From contig NZ_LMDW01000001.1 in the NCBI RefSeq assembly GCF_001425205.1, positions 1,179,928 to 1,243,927 on the forward strand: 64,000 bases of DNA. The letters run 5' to 3'. Position 1 is the stretch's first letter. Each line of letters opens with the position of its first letter. Of the stretch, positions 17,946-25,697 are shown piece by piece. The DNA is from Variovorax sp. Root411 (GTDB taxonomy: Bacteria > Pseudomonadota > Gammaproteobacteria > Burkholderiales > Burkholderiaceae_C). The notes beneath the pieces were generated by a model that was not told the origin of the DNA, searched no databases, and saw nothing but the letters and a program-made list of their open reading frames with translations. The position numbers and the translations under genes are program-made.

Positions 17946-18541
17946 TTGCAAAGTCTGGATTGCCGCTGGTCGGCGTTCATCACACAGCGCGGCCCACCTG
18001 GAAACTCGCGGAGACCGTTCATTTCTACCGCGACCTGCTGAAGCTGCCGTTGGTTCACGCCATCTCCGCGCGCGGATGGGGCCCGGAAGACCACGCTGAC
18101 TTTCTGCATTTTTTCTTCGACAGTGGCACCGGCAGCACGATCGCGTTCTTCTACTACATCGGCACGCAGCCGCCCGAGTTCGCCACAGCGCGCGACGACT
18201 ATCGCTACCGTGCAACCCACACCGCATGGCGAGTCGAGACCCGCGAAGACTTGCTGGCCTGCAGGGCCGCAGTCGAGGCTGCCGGCATCAAGGTGAACTA
18301 TCAGATCCGCCATGAAGTGATCGAGTCGATCTACTTCTTCGATCCGAACGGCTACTCTATCGAAATCACCTGGCAGGTTCGTCCGTTCAGCGACATCGAC
18401 GTGTCAGATGCGAATCGCACGATCGACGCAGCAACGGCACTGGAGGACGCGAGCCGAGCAGGTGGCGCTCCCTTCACGTGCATTGACGATGTCTGGCGCA
18501 CCAAAGGTGAACGCCTGGCGGCCGACCTGGAGGCTGCATGA
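17942..18541 (+). CDS. VOC-fold metalloenzyme, candidate ring-cleavage dioxygenase
   Basis: This 199-residue vicinal-oxygen-chelate protein shows a complete 2-His-1-Glu metal set: H13 or H14 in GVHHTAR, H93 in THTAWRVE, and E141 in GYSIEITW. It has one pair of VOC modules plus a ~50-residue C-terminal tail. The family includes extradiol dioxygenases, glyoxalases and isomerases. In this operon no cupin gentisate dioxygenase or intradiol enzyme is present, so this is the best candidate for ring opening (inference). It overlaps both flanking genes by four bases. Confidence 0.82.
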   Translation: MIAKSGLPLVGVHHTARPTWKLAETVHFYRDLLKLPLVHAISARGWGPEDHADFLHFFFDSGTGSTIAFFYYIGTQPPEFATARDDYRYRATHTAWRVETREDLLACRAAVEAAGIKVNYQIRHEVIESIYFFDPNGYSIEITWQVRPFSDIDVSDANRTIDAATALEDASRAGGAPFTCIDDVWRTKGERLAADLEAA

Positions 18542-18798
18542 TGCCCACGATCTTTGTCCTCGACGTGCCCGAGTTCTTGCCGCTGGTTATGCATGCGCAA
18601 GAGGTGTCCGAGCTTGCGGTCACCGGTCCCCGCCTGGGCTACTACCGCATTCAGAGCCAAGGCACCATCACGCTCCACCGCAAGGCGCTGGGCTTCAAGC
18701 CCGCGGTGTGGCACGGCGCATTGACCGGCGGCTTGATCGGCCAGGTCGAGCACTTCGACAACGATGAACTTCGCATCGGCGAACTCCATAAATCATGA
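18538..18798 (+). CDS. Small conserved-context protein, 86 aa, function unknown
   Basis: I do not recognise this 86-residue protein. It is fully embedded in the operon: its start overlaps the VOC gene stop and its stop overlaps the monooxygenase start, so it is certainly translated. It has no signal peptide, membrane helix or cysteine motif. The sequence alternates hydrophobic strands and polar turns (GYYRIQSQGTITLHRKALGF) and ends acidic. That suggests a small beta-rich domain, perhaps an accessory subunit of the VOC enzyme or the monooxygenase. Confidence 0.75.
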   Translation: MMPTIFVLDVPEFLPLVMHAQEVSELAVTGPRLGYYRIQSQGTITLHRKALGFKPAVWHGALTGGLIGQVEHFDNDELRIGELHKS

Positions 18799-20015
18799 AG
18801 ATCTCCATTGTTGGCGCGGGACCCTCCGGCCTGTATCTCTCCATTTTGATCAAGCATCGGTGCCCCCACTGGGACATCAAGATCGTTGAACAGAATGCCG
18901 CCGATTCGACCTTTGGCTTCGGTGTCGTCTTGGCCGAAGCCGGCCTCAGCCGGCTGCGGGCTGCCGATGCGCCCACGCACGACGCGCTGGTCGAGAAGAT
19001 GATCTTCACCACGCATCAGATCATCACGACGCGCGAGACGCCGATCTCGATCCGCCGACCGAATGCGGGCGGCGGTGCGATCGCACGCATCGATTTGCTA
19101 CAGATCCTTCAGAAGGAAGCCACCGATGCAGGCGTCCAGATCGAGTTCGGCGTTCGGGTGCAGGACATGGCCGATCTAGACGCAGCCGGTCTGTCGGATG
19201 CGGACGTGATCGTCGGTGCAGACGGGATCAATTCTTCTCTTCGCACGGCGTGTGAGTCCCAATTTGGCACCACGCGCGAGTCCCTGACCAACCATTTCGC
19301 GTGGTTTGGTGTCGGGAAGGCGTTCCCCACCGCCGCACTCGTCTTTCGGGAGCATCGAGGCGGCGCCTTCATTGCGCACTACTACCCATACTCTGAAAGC
19401 AACAGCACGTTCGTGGCTGAATGCGACGATGCCACCTGGCAGACGTTCGGCATGGCGGCGATGACGGCGGAGCAACGCCAGCAGCTGTTTGAGGAGGTGT
19501 TCGCACCTGAGCTCGACGGCCACGCGTTGATCTCGAACAATTCGACCTGGCGACAGTTCCCGGTGATTCGCAATGCCCGCTGGGCGGCCGGCAAGGTGGT
19601 CCTGATTGGCGACGCGGAGACCAGCGCGCACTTCTCGATCGGCTCGGGCACGCGCATCGCCATGGATGATGCGATTGCGCTGGCCGACGCCTTGGTGAAC
19701 GACGGCGATGACGCAGCCGTCACGGCGGTCGAGCGTCTCGCCCGGTTCGCGGCCTCCCGCGGCCCAGAAAAGCTGAAGCTGATCGCGGCCTCGGAAAAAT
19801 CTTATCGCTGGTATGAAAGCATTGGCGAATGGATGAAGCGCTACACGCCGTACGAATTCATCTACGCCTTCATGACGCGAACTGGCCGGATTGACGAAGG
19901 CAGGCTCGCGGCGGCGTATCCCGAACTGATGCAGCAGATCAAGCTCGCTCAGGCGCAACGCGCGCACGCCGCCAGCGCGGACGTTGAAGCCGGTTCCACG
20001 GGTCAAATCGCATGA
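18795..20015 (+). CDS. FAD monooxygenase of the salicylyl-CoA/anthraniloyl-CoA type
   Basis: This 406-residue group A flavoprotein hydroxylase begins with the FAD motif GAGPSGLYLS, has the central GADGINS motif, and then IGDAETSAHFSIGSGTRIAM. That last motif is characteristic of hydroxylases acting on CoA-bound aromatics, such as salicylyl-CoA 5-hydroxylase (SdgC) and the N-terminal half of 2-aminobenzoyl-CoA monooxygenase. It is as long as SdgC and lacks the old-yellow-enzyme half. With the ligase upstream and thioesterase downstream it implies activation, hydroxylation and release of an aromatic acid. The exact substrate is not evident. Confidence 0.87.
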   Translation: MKISIVGAGPSGLYLSILIKHRCPHWDIKIVEQNAADSTFGFGVVLAEAGLSRLRAADAPTHDALVEKMIFTTHQIITTRETPISIRRPNAGGGAIARIDLLQILQKEATDAGVQIEFGVRVQDMADLDAAGLSDADVIVGADGINSSLRTACESQFGTTRESLTNHFAWFGVGKAFPTAALVFREHRGGAFIAHYYPYSESNSTFVAECDDATWQTFGMAAMTAEQRQQLFEEVFAPELDGHALISNNSTWRQFPVIRNARWAAGKVVLIGDAETSAHFSIGSGTRIAMDDAIALADALVNDGDDAAVTAVERLARFAASRGPEKLKLIAASEKSYRWYESIGEWMKRYTPYEFIYAFMTRTGRIDEGRLAAAYPELMQQIKLAQAQRAHAASADVEAGSTGQIA

Positions 20016-20470
20016 TTGACAGCTACGAATCCGTGGTGTCCCGGCGACCATTTGTCGTTCGCCGCCGTGTCCGCTGGAGCGACTGCGACCCTGCAGGCGT
20101 GGTGTTCACGGGGAAGTTCACGGAGTACGTGCTCAACGCGGTCAATCTGTTCTACAGCGAGTTGAGCCAAGGCCGAGGTGCTGAGTGGCGCAAGACTTTG
20201 GGCGTCGACACCCCCTGCAAGGGCATGGCACTCGAGTTTCATCGGGCGCTCTGGCCTGAAGAAGAGTTCGATATCGCCGTGCACGTCGGCGAGATCCGCG
20301 AGCATGGCTATGACATCGAGTTGGAAGCCACGCAGCACGGCGGCGTGCGGATCTTCAGTGCTCGGGTATCGCCCATCTGCATTCGCACCGACGCGCGGGT
20401 TCGCGCGCCGATCCCTGAGGAAATGCTCGTGGCCCTCCAGCCGTTTGTCCTTGGTCCGCCAAACCAGTAG
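20012..20470 (+). CDS. Acyl-CoA thioesterase, 4HBT type
   Basis: This 152-residue hot-dog thioesterase has the motif RWSDCDPAGVVF, where D26 matches the catalytic Asp of 4-hydroxybenzoyl-CoA thioesterase. It would release the hydroxylated aromatic acid from CoA after the monooxygenase step. Salicylate pathways that use salicylyl-CoA likewise have a dedicated thioesterase beside the hydroxylase. Its start overlaps the monooxygenase stop (ATGA). Confidence 0.9.
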   Translation: MIDSYESVVSRRPFVVRRRVRWSDCDPAGVVFTGKFTEYVLNAVNLFYSELSQGRGAEWRKTLGVDTPCKGMALEFHRALWPEEEFDIAVHVGEIREHGYDIELEATQHGGVRIFSARVSPICIRTDARVRAPIPEEMLVALQPFVLGPPNQ

Positions 20471-20496
20471 TCCTGCACTCAAAGACGCTCAAAAAG

Positions 20497-21249
20497 ATGA
20501 CCAGAAGCTATCGTATCGGCCAGATTGTGCCGAGTTCCAACACCACGATGGAGACGGAGATCCCGGCAATGTTTCGTGCAAGGGAGGCTCTGCATCCGGA
20601 GCGATTCACGTTCCATTCCAGCCGGATGCGCATGCATCGGGTGACACCGGAAGAACTGGCGAACATGAACAAAGAGGGCCTTCGCTGCGCTGCGGAGCTC
20701 TCTGATGCGCGCATGGACGTGATGAGTACCGCGTGCCTCGTAGCCATCATGGCGCAAGGCCTCGGTTATCACCGTGAGGTCGAGCGCGACTTCGCACGCA
20801 TTGCCCGCGAGAACAACAGCGACGCCAAGGTCATGACTTCGGCGGGGGCGCTCATCCACGGTTTGAAGGCGCTGGGTGCCCGTAAGGTCTCGTTGCTCGC
20901 GCCGTACATGAAGCCGTTGACCGACAAGGTGGTCGCGTACATTGAAAGTGAAGGCATCGAGGTTGTTGACCGTATCTGCTTTGAAATAGCGGACAACCTG
21001 GAGGTTGGCAAGCGGGACCCCATGCGTCTGCTGGAGGATGTGAAGCGATTGAATGTCGCCAATGTCGATGCCGTGGTGCTTTCGGCCTGCGTGCAGATGC
21101 AGTCGATCCCTGCCGTGGCGTCTGCGCAGTCGATGCTCGGATTGCCGGTCACCTCTACCTCGATCTGCACCGTGCGCAACATGTTGGACCTGCTCGAGCT
21201 GCCATCGGCAACACCGGGCTTTGGTGCACTCCTCGCGCCCATGGTCTGA
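20497..21249 (+). CDS. Maleate cis-trans isomerase / Asp-Glu racemase-like enzyme
   Basis: This 250-residue protein has N15 in VPSSNTTMETE and two catalytic-type cysteines, C80 in STACLVAIM and C198 in LSACVQMQS. The 118-residue spacing is that expected for maleate isomerases (NicE type). These convert maleate to fumarate through a cysteine adduct; arylmalonate decarboxylases are relatives with one cysteine. Both cysteines are present, so isomerase is preferred. This implies that the pathway ends in maleate or a substituted maleate. It lies 26 bp after the thioesterase gene, on the same strand. Confidence 0.82.
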   Translation: MTRSYRIGQIVPSSNTTMETEIPAMFRAREALHPERFTFHSSRMRMHRVTPEELANMNKEGLRCAAELSDARMDVMSTACLVAIMAQGLGYHREVERDFARIARENNSDAKVMTSAGALIHGLKALGARKVSLLAPYMKPLTDKVVAYIESEGIEVVDRICFEIADNLEVGKRDPMRLLEDVKRLNVANVDAVVLSACVQMQSIPAVASAQSMLGLPVTSTSICTVRNMLDLLELPSATPGFGALLAPMV

Positions 21250-21368
21250 AGTCAGATGGTCAACGAGAGGCCAAGTACGCGTGACCCGAGCAAGCGCTTG
21301 CGTGAAGGCAGCTTCCGCTGCGCGCCTGGTTCGAAGCTGACTAACGGCTTCAAAAGGAGTGTCCAACG

Positions 21369-22346
21369 ATGAAAGCAATTGCTTGTATAGGTGCCGGTGG
21401 TCCCGAGGTATTGCGCGTGGTGGACCGTGACGTCCCAGTGCCTGGTCCCACCGACATTCTCATCAAGGTTCATGCATCGGGTTTGAACCATGCGGATCTC
21501 GCCCAACGTGCGGGGTTCTATCCGCTGCCGACCGGCGTGACCGACATCCTTGGCCTTGAGGTCGCAGGAGAGGTGGCATACCTGGGATCCGAGGTGGCGG
21601 GCCGGTCCGTTGGCGACCGGGTGTGTGCGCTGCTAGTGGGAGGGGGACATGCCGAGTATGTGTCCGTTCCCGCAGTGCAAGTGCTTCGCGTGCCTGACGG
21701 GCTCAATTTCACGCAGGCTGCTGCGCTCCCGGAAGCCTTCGCGACTGTGTGGATGAACGTCTTTCAGAAAGCTGCCTTGCAACCCCACGAGCATCTGCTG
21801 GTGCACGGCGGCTCCAGCGGTGTGGGGACTGCCGCCATCCAGTTGGCACATGCGCTTGGCGCGCATGTGGTGACCACGGCGGGCACTGATGAGAAATGTC
21901 GTAGTTGCGTGCTGCATGGCGCGCAGCGGGCCATCAACTACAGGACCGAAGATTTCGCGGAAGTGCTGCTGGAAGGGGAGCGCAAGCAGTTCATGGACGT
22001 CGTGTTCGACATGATCGGCGGCAGCTATTTCGAGCGCAATGTCCAGGTCCTCGCACGCGGTGGACGCATGGTTTATGTGTCGGCGCTCGCGGGCCGAAAG
22101 GTCGAACTGGACCTGGTCGATCTCATGCGCAAGCGGCTCGCGCTGTTCGGCTCGGTGCTTCGGCCCCTCGCACCTGCGGAGAAGGGCGCGATCCTGTCGG
22201 ACATGGCCCGGGTCGTGTGGCCTTTGCTGGAACGCGGTGCGTTCTCGCCGGTCGTCTTCGATACCTACGCCTATGAGGACGTCGCCTCGGCGCACCGGGT
22301 CATGGACGCACACACTCACACGGGAAAACTTGTGCTGACTTGGTAG
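21369..22346 (+). CDS. Zinc-independent MDR quinone oxidoreductase
   Basis: This 325-residue medium-chain reductase is of the PIG3/quinone oxidoreductase type. It has the GroES-like N-terminal domain (VHASGLNHADLAQRAGFYP), the NADPH-binding motif VHGGSSGVGTAAIQLA, and no structural zinc cysteine cluster. Members reduce quinones or enoyl groups of aromatic intermediates. A purine-rich AAAAGGAG lies upstream of the ATG. It is the last gene of the first aromatic operon, with a 119-bp gap to the isomerase gene. Confidence 0.88.
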   Translation: MKAIACIGAGGPEVLRVVDRDVPVPGPTDILIKVHASGLNHADLAQRAGFYPLPTGVTDILGLEVAGEVAYLGSEVAGRSVGDRVCALLVGGGHAEYVSVPAVQVLRVPDGLNFTQAAALPEAFATVWMNVFQKAALQPHEHLLVHGGSSGVGTAAIQLAHALGAHVVTTAGTDEKCRSCVLHGAQRAINYRTEDFAEVLLEGERKQFMDVVFDMIGGSYFERNVQVLARGGRMVYVSALAGRKVELDLVDLMRKRLALFGSVLRPLAPAEKGAILSDMARVVWPLLERGAFSPVVFDTYAYEDVASAHRVMDAHTHTGKLVLTW

Positions 22347-22539
22347 CGTCCGGATTCGCGGTGCTGCGGGTGCACCGCGAGCATGCAACGGTGCGTCGGT
22401 CTCGCACATCGGTCCGGACCATGCCGCGTAGAGCTCGGTCGCCTGCTTCTCACGTTGGCGGGAGGGCGTGCATCCCCAACCCCTTCGCATACGTGAACGG
22501 CCGAGGGTAAACACCGGTGACTTCAGTCCCTCCATTTAA

Positions 22540-22568
22540 TTGACGGCACATAAATTAATTCTTAAGAT
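22540..22568 (+). promoter_or_regulatory. Promoter of the MFS-porin unit
   Basis: TTGACG (22540-22545) and TAAGAT (22563-22568) are spaced 17 bp apart, exactly as at the first operon promoter, which uses the same -35 hexamer. The palindrome at 22553-22573 overlaps the -10 box. Confidence 0.55.
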
Positions 22569-22573
22569 TAATT
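22553..22573. promoter_or_regulatory. Second AT-rich palindromic operator
   Basis: The perfect inverted repeat AATTAAT-tcttaag-ATTAATT overlaps the -10 region of the MFS promoter. Its arms match those of the palindrome at 13905-13923, although the AATTAA and TTAATT cores are two bases further apart. It is the likely second binding site of the same TetR protein. Confidence 0.55.
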
Positions 22574-22680
22574 AATTGATGGTTAATATTTTGCTGACCA
22601 TCGCAATGCAGCGGAAGCAGGCGTGGCACACGGGCCCGCCATGTAATCCGCCGCGAGACACCGATCAGGAGACAAAGACA

Positions 22681-23940
22681 ATGACCCCACATCCGGCCCT
22701 CGCGATCCCGCGCTGGATCTACGCATCGGTGGTGTTCGCCGCTGCGCTTGGCATGTTTGCCGGCTTTGCGCCGGTGTTCAACAGCACGGCAGGAATTTTC
22801 TTTTCGCCGTTGACCGCCGAATTCGGTTGGGGACGGGGAGAAGCGTCTCTGTCTTATGCGATGTCGATGCTGGGCTTGGCGTTGGCCAGTCCGATCGTGG
22901 GTCGACTCATGGATCGCTTTGGCGTCAAGCGTGTGATCGGCGCTTCCATCTTGCTGTTCGGCATCAGCGTCGCGGGCATGGCACTGCAGAACGGCCAACG
23001 CGGCCCGTGGATCACTCTTTCCTTCATCGTTGGTGTGTCGGGTGCAGCGACCTCCGTGCTCGGTTACCTGGCAATTCTTCCCCAATGGTTTGATCGTCGG
23101 CTTGGCCTTGCCGTCGGCATCGCAATGTGCGGACTTGGCCTGGGTGCCATCGCTATGCCGGCGATTTCGCATGCGGCCATTTCCGCATTCGGGTGGCGGG
23201 CGGCCTATGTGCTGCTGGGAGCGGGCTCGCTGATGCTGTCCCTGCCTGCGTGGTTGCTGCTCAAGGAAAACCGGGCACCATCTTCGCGCGAGACGACTTC
23301 TCACTTCAACCCCTCCGAGACCCGAGCGGGTCTTTCTGCGGCTCTTCGCTCCTATCGACTGTGGGCAATCTTCTCGATGTTCGTGCTCGCCTCGGCAGCA
23401 ACGCTCTCGTTTGGCCCCCACCTCCCGTCGATGTTGATCGGCAAGGGCTTCACCGTTGTGGAGGCAGCACGAAGCGCTTCGATGGTCGGCGTGGGATTGC
23501 TCATCGGACGTCTCGCAACAGGCGTCCTGATCGACCGGATCCATGCACCCTATGTAGCGTGTGGCTTCTTCCTGGCGGGAGCGTTGGGCTGCTACTTGAT
23601 CCGCACCTCGGAGACTTATGCCTTGTTGATGGGATCGTGCTTTTTGATTGGACTCGCGATCGGTGCCGAAGGCGACATGATCGCTTACCTGGTGCGATCG
23701 TATTTTGATCTTGCCTCGTTCGGCACCCTCTTCGGAATCGCGTTCTCGGGTTACGCAGTCGGAGCAGTGGTCGGTCCCATCGCAGTCGGCGTGGTGTTCG
23801 ATCGCACCTCGTCCTACGAAGGGACGCTGGCACTCATGCCCTGGCTGCTGGCCTTGGCGGGACTGCTGGCATTGACTTTGGGTCCGTACAGATCCCGTCC
23901 TCGCAGCATTGACGCGGGCGCGTCGCCCTCGACCGCATAG
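22681..23940 (+). CDS. MFS transporter, aromatic/monocarboxylate type
   Basis: This 419-residue major facilitator protein has about 12 membrane helices and the loop 2-3 motif GRLMDRFGVKRV with a partial loop 8-9 copy (GRLATGVLIDRI). It resembles the oxalate/monocarboxylate porter-like carriers found beside aromatic catabolic genes in Burkholderiales. The ATG at 22681 was chosen for its AGGAGAC; a longer in-frame start at 22576 would lie just downstream of the palindrome and adds non-conserved residues. It probably imports the acid degraded by the upstream operon. Confidence 0.9.
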   Translation: MTPHPALAIPRWIYASVVFAAALGMFAGFAPVFNSTAGIFFSPLTAEFGWGRGEASLSYAMSMLGLALASPIVGRLMDRFGVKRVIGASILLFGISVAGMALQNGQRGPWITLSFIVGVSGAATSVLGYLAILPQWFDRRLGLAVGIAMCGLGLGAIAMPAISHAAISAFGWRAAYVLLGAGSLMLSLPAWLLLKENRAPSSRETTSHFNPSETRAGLSAALRSYRLWAIFSMFVLASAATLSFGPHLPSMLIGKGFTVVEAARSASMVGVGLLIGRLATGVLIDRIHAPYVACGFFLAGALGCYLIRTSETYALLMGSCFLIGLAIGAEGDMIAYLVRSYFDLASFGTLFGIAFSGYAVGAVVGPIAVGVVFDRTSSYEGTLALMPWLLALAGLLALTLGPYRSRPRSIDAGASPSTA

Positions 23941-24129
23941 AGCGCGCGTCAGATCACAGCGTCGTTCCAGGCGCTCTACCGGTTCTCCGAATCCATTGAA
24001 GCCCGTGCACTGCATGCGGCCGACAGGGAGTGCCACGCGCGCGCCTTTCCTTCACTGCGATCACTGCGAGGAAGAAAACGGTGTGCCGCGGATCAGTTCA
24101 AGAGAAGTTTAATAACGGAGACAAGCAAC

Positions 24130-25404
24130 ATGAAACGTTCCATTCTTTCAATCGCTACCATCTCGCTCACAACCGCGGTGTCGGCACAGTCGAGCATTCA
24201 ACTCTTTGGCGTCGTGGATGCGTCGATGAGTGCGTACTCGACCAGTTCGCGAGATCAGAGAAATGCCGTCACGTACAACGCTTTCGGTGTTCCGGTGGGA
24301 TTCAATCCGGCCTTCGTGAATCAAGGTACCGTCAAGCTGAGCAAGAAAGCCTTGGCCAACTCGGCATACAACCAGAGCCGACTCGGCCTCAAAGGAACTG
24401 AGGATCTTGGAGGGGGTCTCGCGGCAAGTTTTTGGCTAGAAGCGCCCATCACGAACGATGATGGTCAAACCGGGCTTTCGACTTTTTCCCGCCGCTCCAC
24501 GGTCAGCCTTTCCGGTCCATTCGGTGAAGTTCGGCTGGGCCGTGACTACACGCCATCGTTGTGGAACGACACCGTGTTTGATCCCTTCGGTACCAGCGGC
24601 GTCGGCACCAGTCTCATCTTTTCCGCGTCACTCGCCCCAAATGCGATTGCAGGTGCGGTGGCCGCCGCTCCCGGTATTCCCTCTGTGAGCAACAGCAACT
24701 ATGTACGGGCTTCCAACAGCGTTGGGTATTTTCTTCCAGGAAATCTTGGCGGCTTCTACGGCCAGGTGATGTACACGTTTCATGAGAAGACCAAGTACGA
24801 TCCCGGCACTTCAACCCCCGGCCGCGCAGCCGTGGACGGAAACGATGCTCGAACCGGTCGCTATGTCGGTACTCGATTCGGCTATGCACAAGGACCGCTC
24901 GACATCGCGGTGGCCTATGGTGACAGCACCGTGGGCGACAACTACTACGCGGGCGCTACCACTCACACGAAGACCGTGAACGCGGGTGCGTCATATGACT
25001 TCGGACTGGTCAAGTTGATGGGTGAGCTTTCGCGCGTCCGCCGAGAAACTGAGTTCGATGGAGCTACGTTTGCCGCGAACATCCAGGGAACTTCGTTTCG
25101 CGGGCAGTTGCTCGGTTTCACTGTGTCAATTGGACCAGGGCTGATTCGGGGCTCCATTGCAAGGGTGCGATATGACAATGCGCCGGGGCGTGTAGACCAG
25201 TCGCGACCGGAGGCGACTCAACTTGCTATCGGGTATGTCCACAATCTGTCAAAACGGACGGCTCTATACGCGACATTTGCGCGGTTGACCAACAAGAATG
25301 GTGCTGCCCTCAACCTCTTTAATGCTCCAGCGCCGATCGCGACTGGAGGTATGACGCCGTATCGTTCAACAGGATATGACTTCGGGATTCGCCACGCCTT
25401 TTGA
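24130..25404 (+). CDS. Gram-negative trimeric porin
   Basis: This 424-residue general porin is of the Burkholderiales type. It has a signal peptide ending TTAVSAQ, then SSIQLFGVVDASMSAY, the conserved SRLGLKGTEDLGGGLAASFWLE strand pair (cited from its two halves), and a C-terminal aromatic residue in GIRHAF for outer-membrane insertion by the BAM machinery. It would supply outer-membrane entry for the substrate of the neighbouring catabolic block. The leader contains ACGGAGACAAG before the ATG. Confidence 0.93.
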   Translation: MKRSILSIATISLTTAVSAQSSIQLFGVVDASMSAYSTSSRDQRNAVTYNAFGVPVGFNPAFVNQGTVKLSKKALANSAYNQSRLGLKGTEDLGGGLAASFWLEAPITNDDGQTGLSTFSRRSTVSLSGPFGEVRLGRDYTPSLWNDTVFDPFGTSGVGTSLIFSASLAPNAIAGAVAAAPGIPSVSNSNYVRASNSVGYFLPGNLGGFYGQVMYTFHEKTKYDPGTSTPGRAAVDGNDARTGRYVGTRFGYAQGPLDIAVAYGDSTVGDNYYAGATTHTKTVNAGASYDFGLVKLMGELSRVRRETEFDGATFAANIQGTSFRGQLLGFTVSIGPGLIRGSIARVRYDNAPGRVDQSRPEATQLAIGYVHNLSKRTALYATFARLTNKNGAALNLFNAPAPIATGGMTPYRSTGYDFGIRHAF

Positions 25405-25697
25405 CGTTGCGCTCAAGAAAGTCCTGCGGCAGACGATCGTCGTATCGTTGCCAAAATATTTTCAGCGAGCCATTCGGCCCACCTAGATCGACGCAGAGAA
25501 GCTTTCTGCTCCTGGGGGACGTTCTATCTGAAGCGCCGCTGTCCGGCTGCATGAGCTGGCATCGCGCCGGCTGCTGTTGCATGGCAGCAAGTCGGGCGCC
25601 GGCACCGCGCACAACAGCTGGATGAAATCTTTAGGCGTTCAACCGACCGACGTGATTATCTTGGGGATCGCACCAGCGCCACGCCACGCAAAGCGGC
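25405..25697. other. Intergenic region, nothing recognised
   Basis: The 293 bp between the convergent porin and FAD hydroxylase genes hold only short broken frames on both strands. I see no terminator hairpin with a T-run and no recognisable gene. The patchwork of stops suggests decayed coding sequence. Confidence 0.4.

Larger units (their letters stand above)
22347..22680. other. Intergenic region with promoter and operator
   Basis: No gene is supported in this 334-bp stretch. Its first 190 bases are GC-rich without recognisable features. The last 150 bases are AT-rich and contain a TTGACG promoter and a palindrome, then the leader of the MFS gene with AGGAGAC seven bases before its ATG. 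Confidence 0.6.

Noticed and set aside
22555..24036. A 493-residue open frame antisense to the MFS gene
   Set aside because: The composition is unlike a membrane or soluble protein (Gln/Arg/His-rich), while the sense frame is a clear 12-helix carrier with a good ribosome-binding site.
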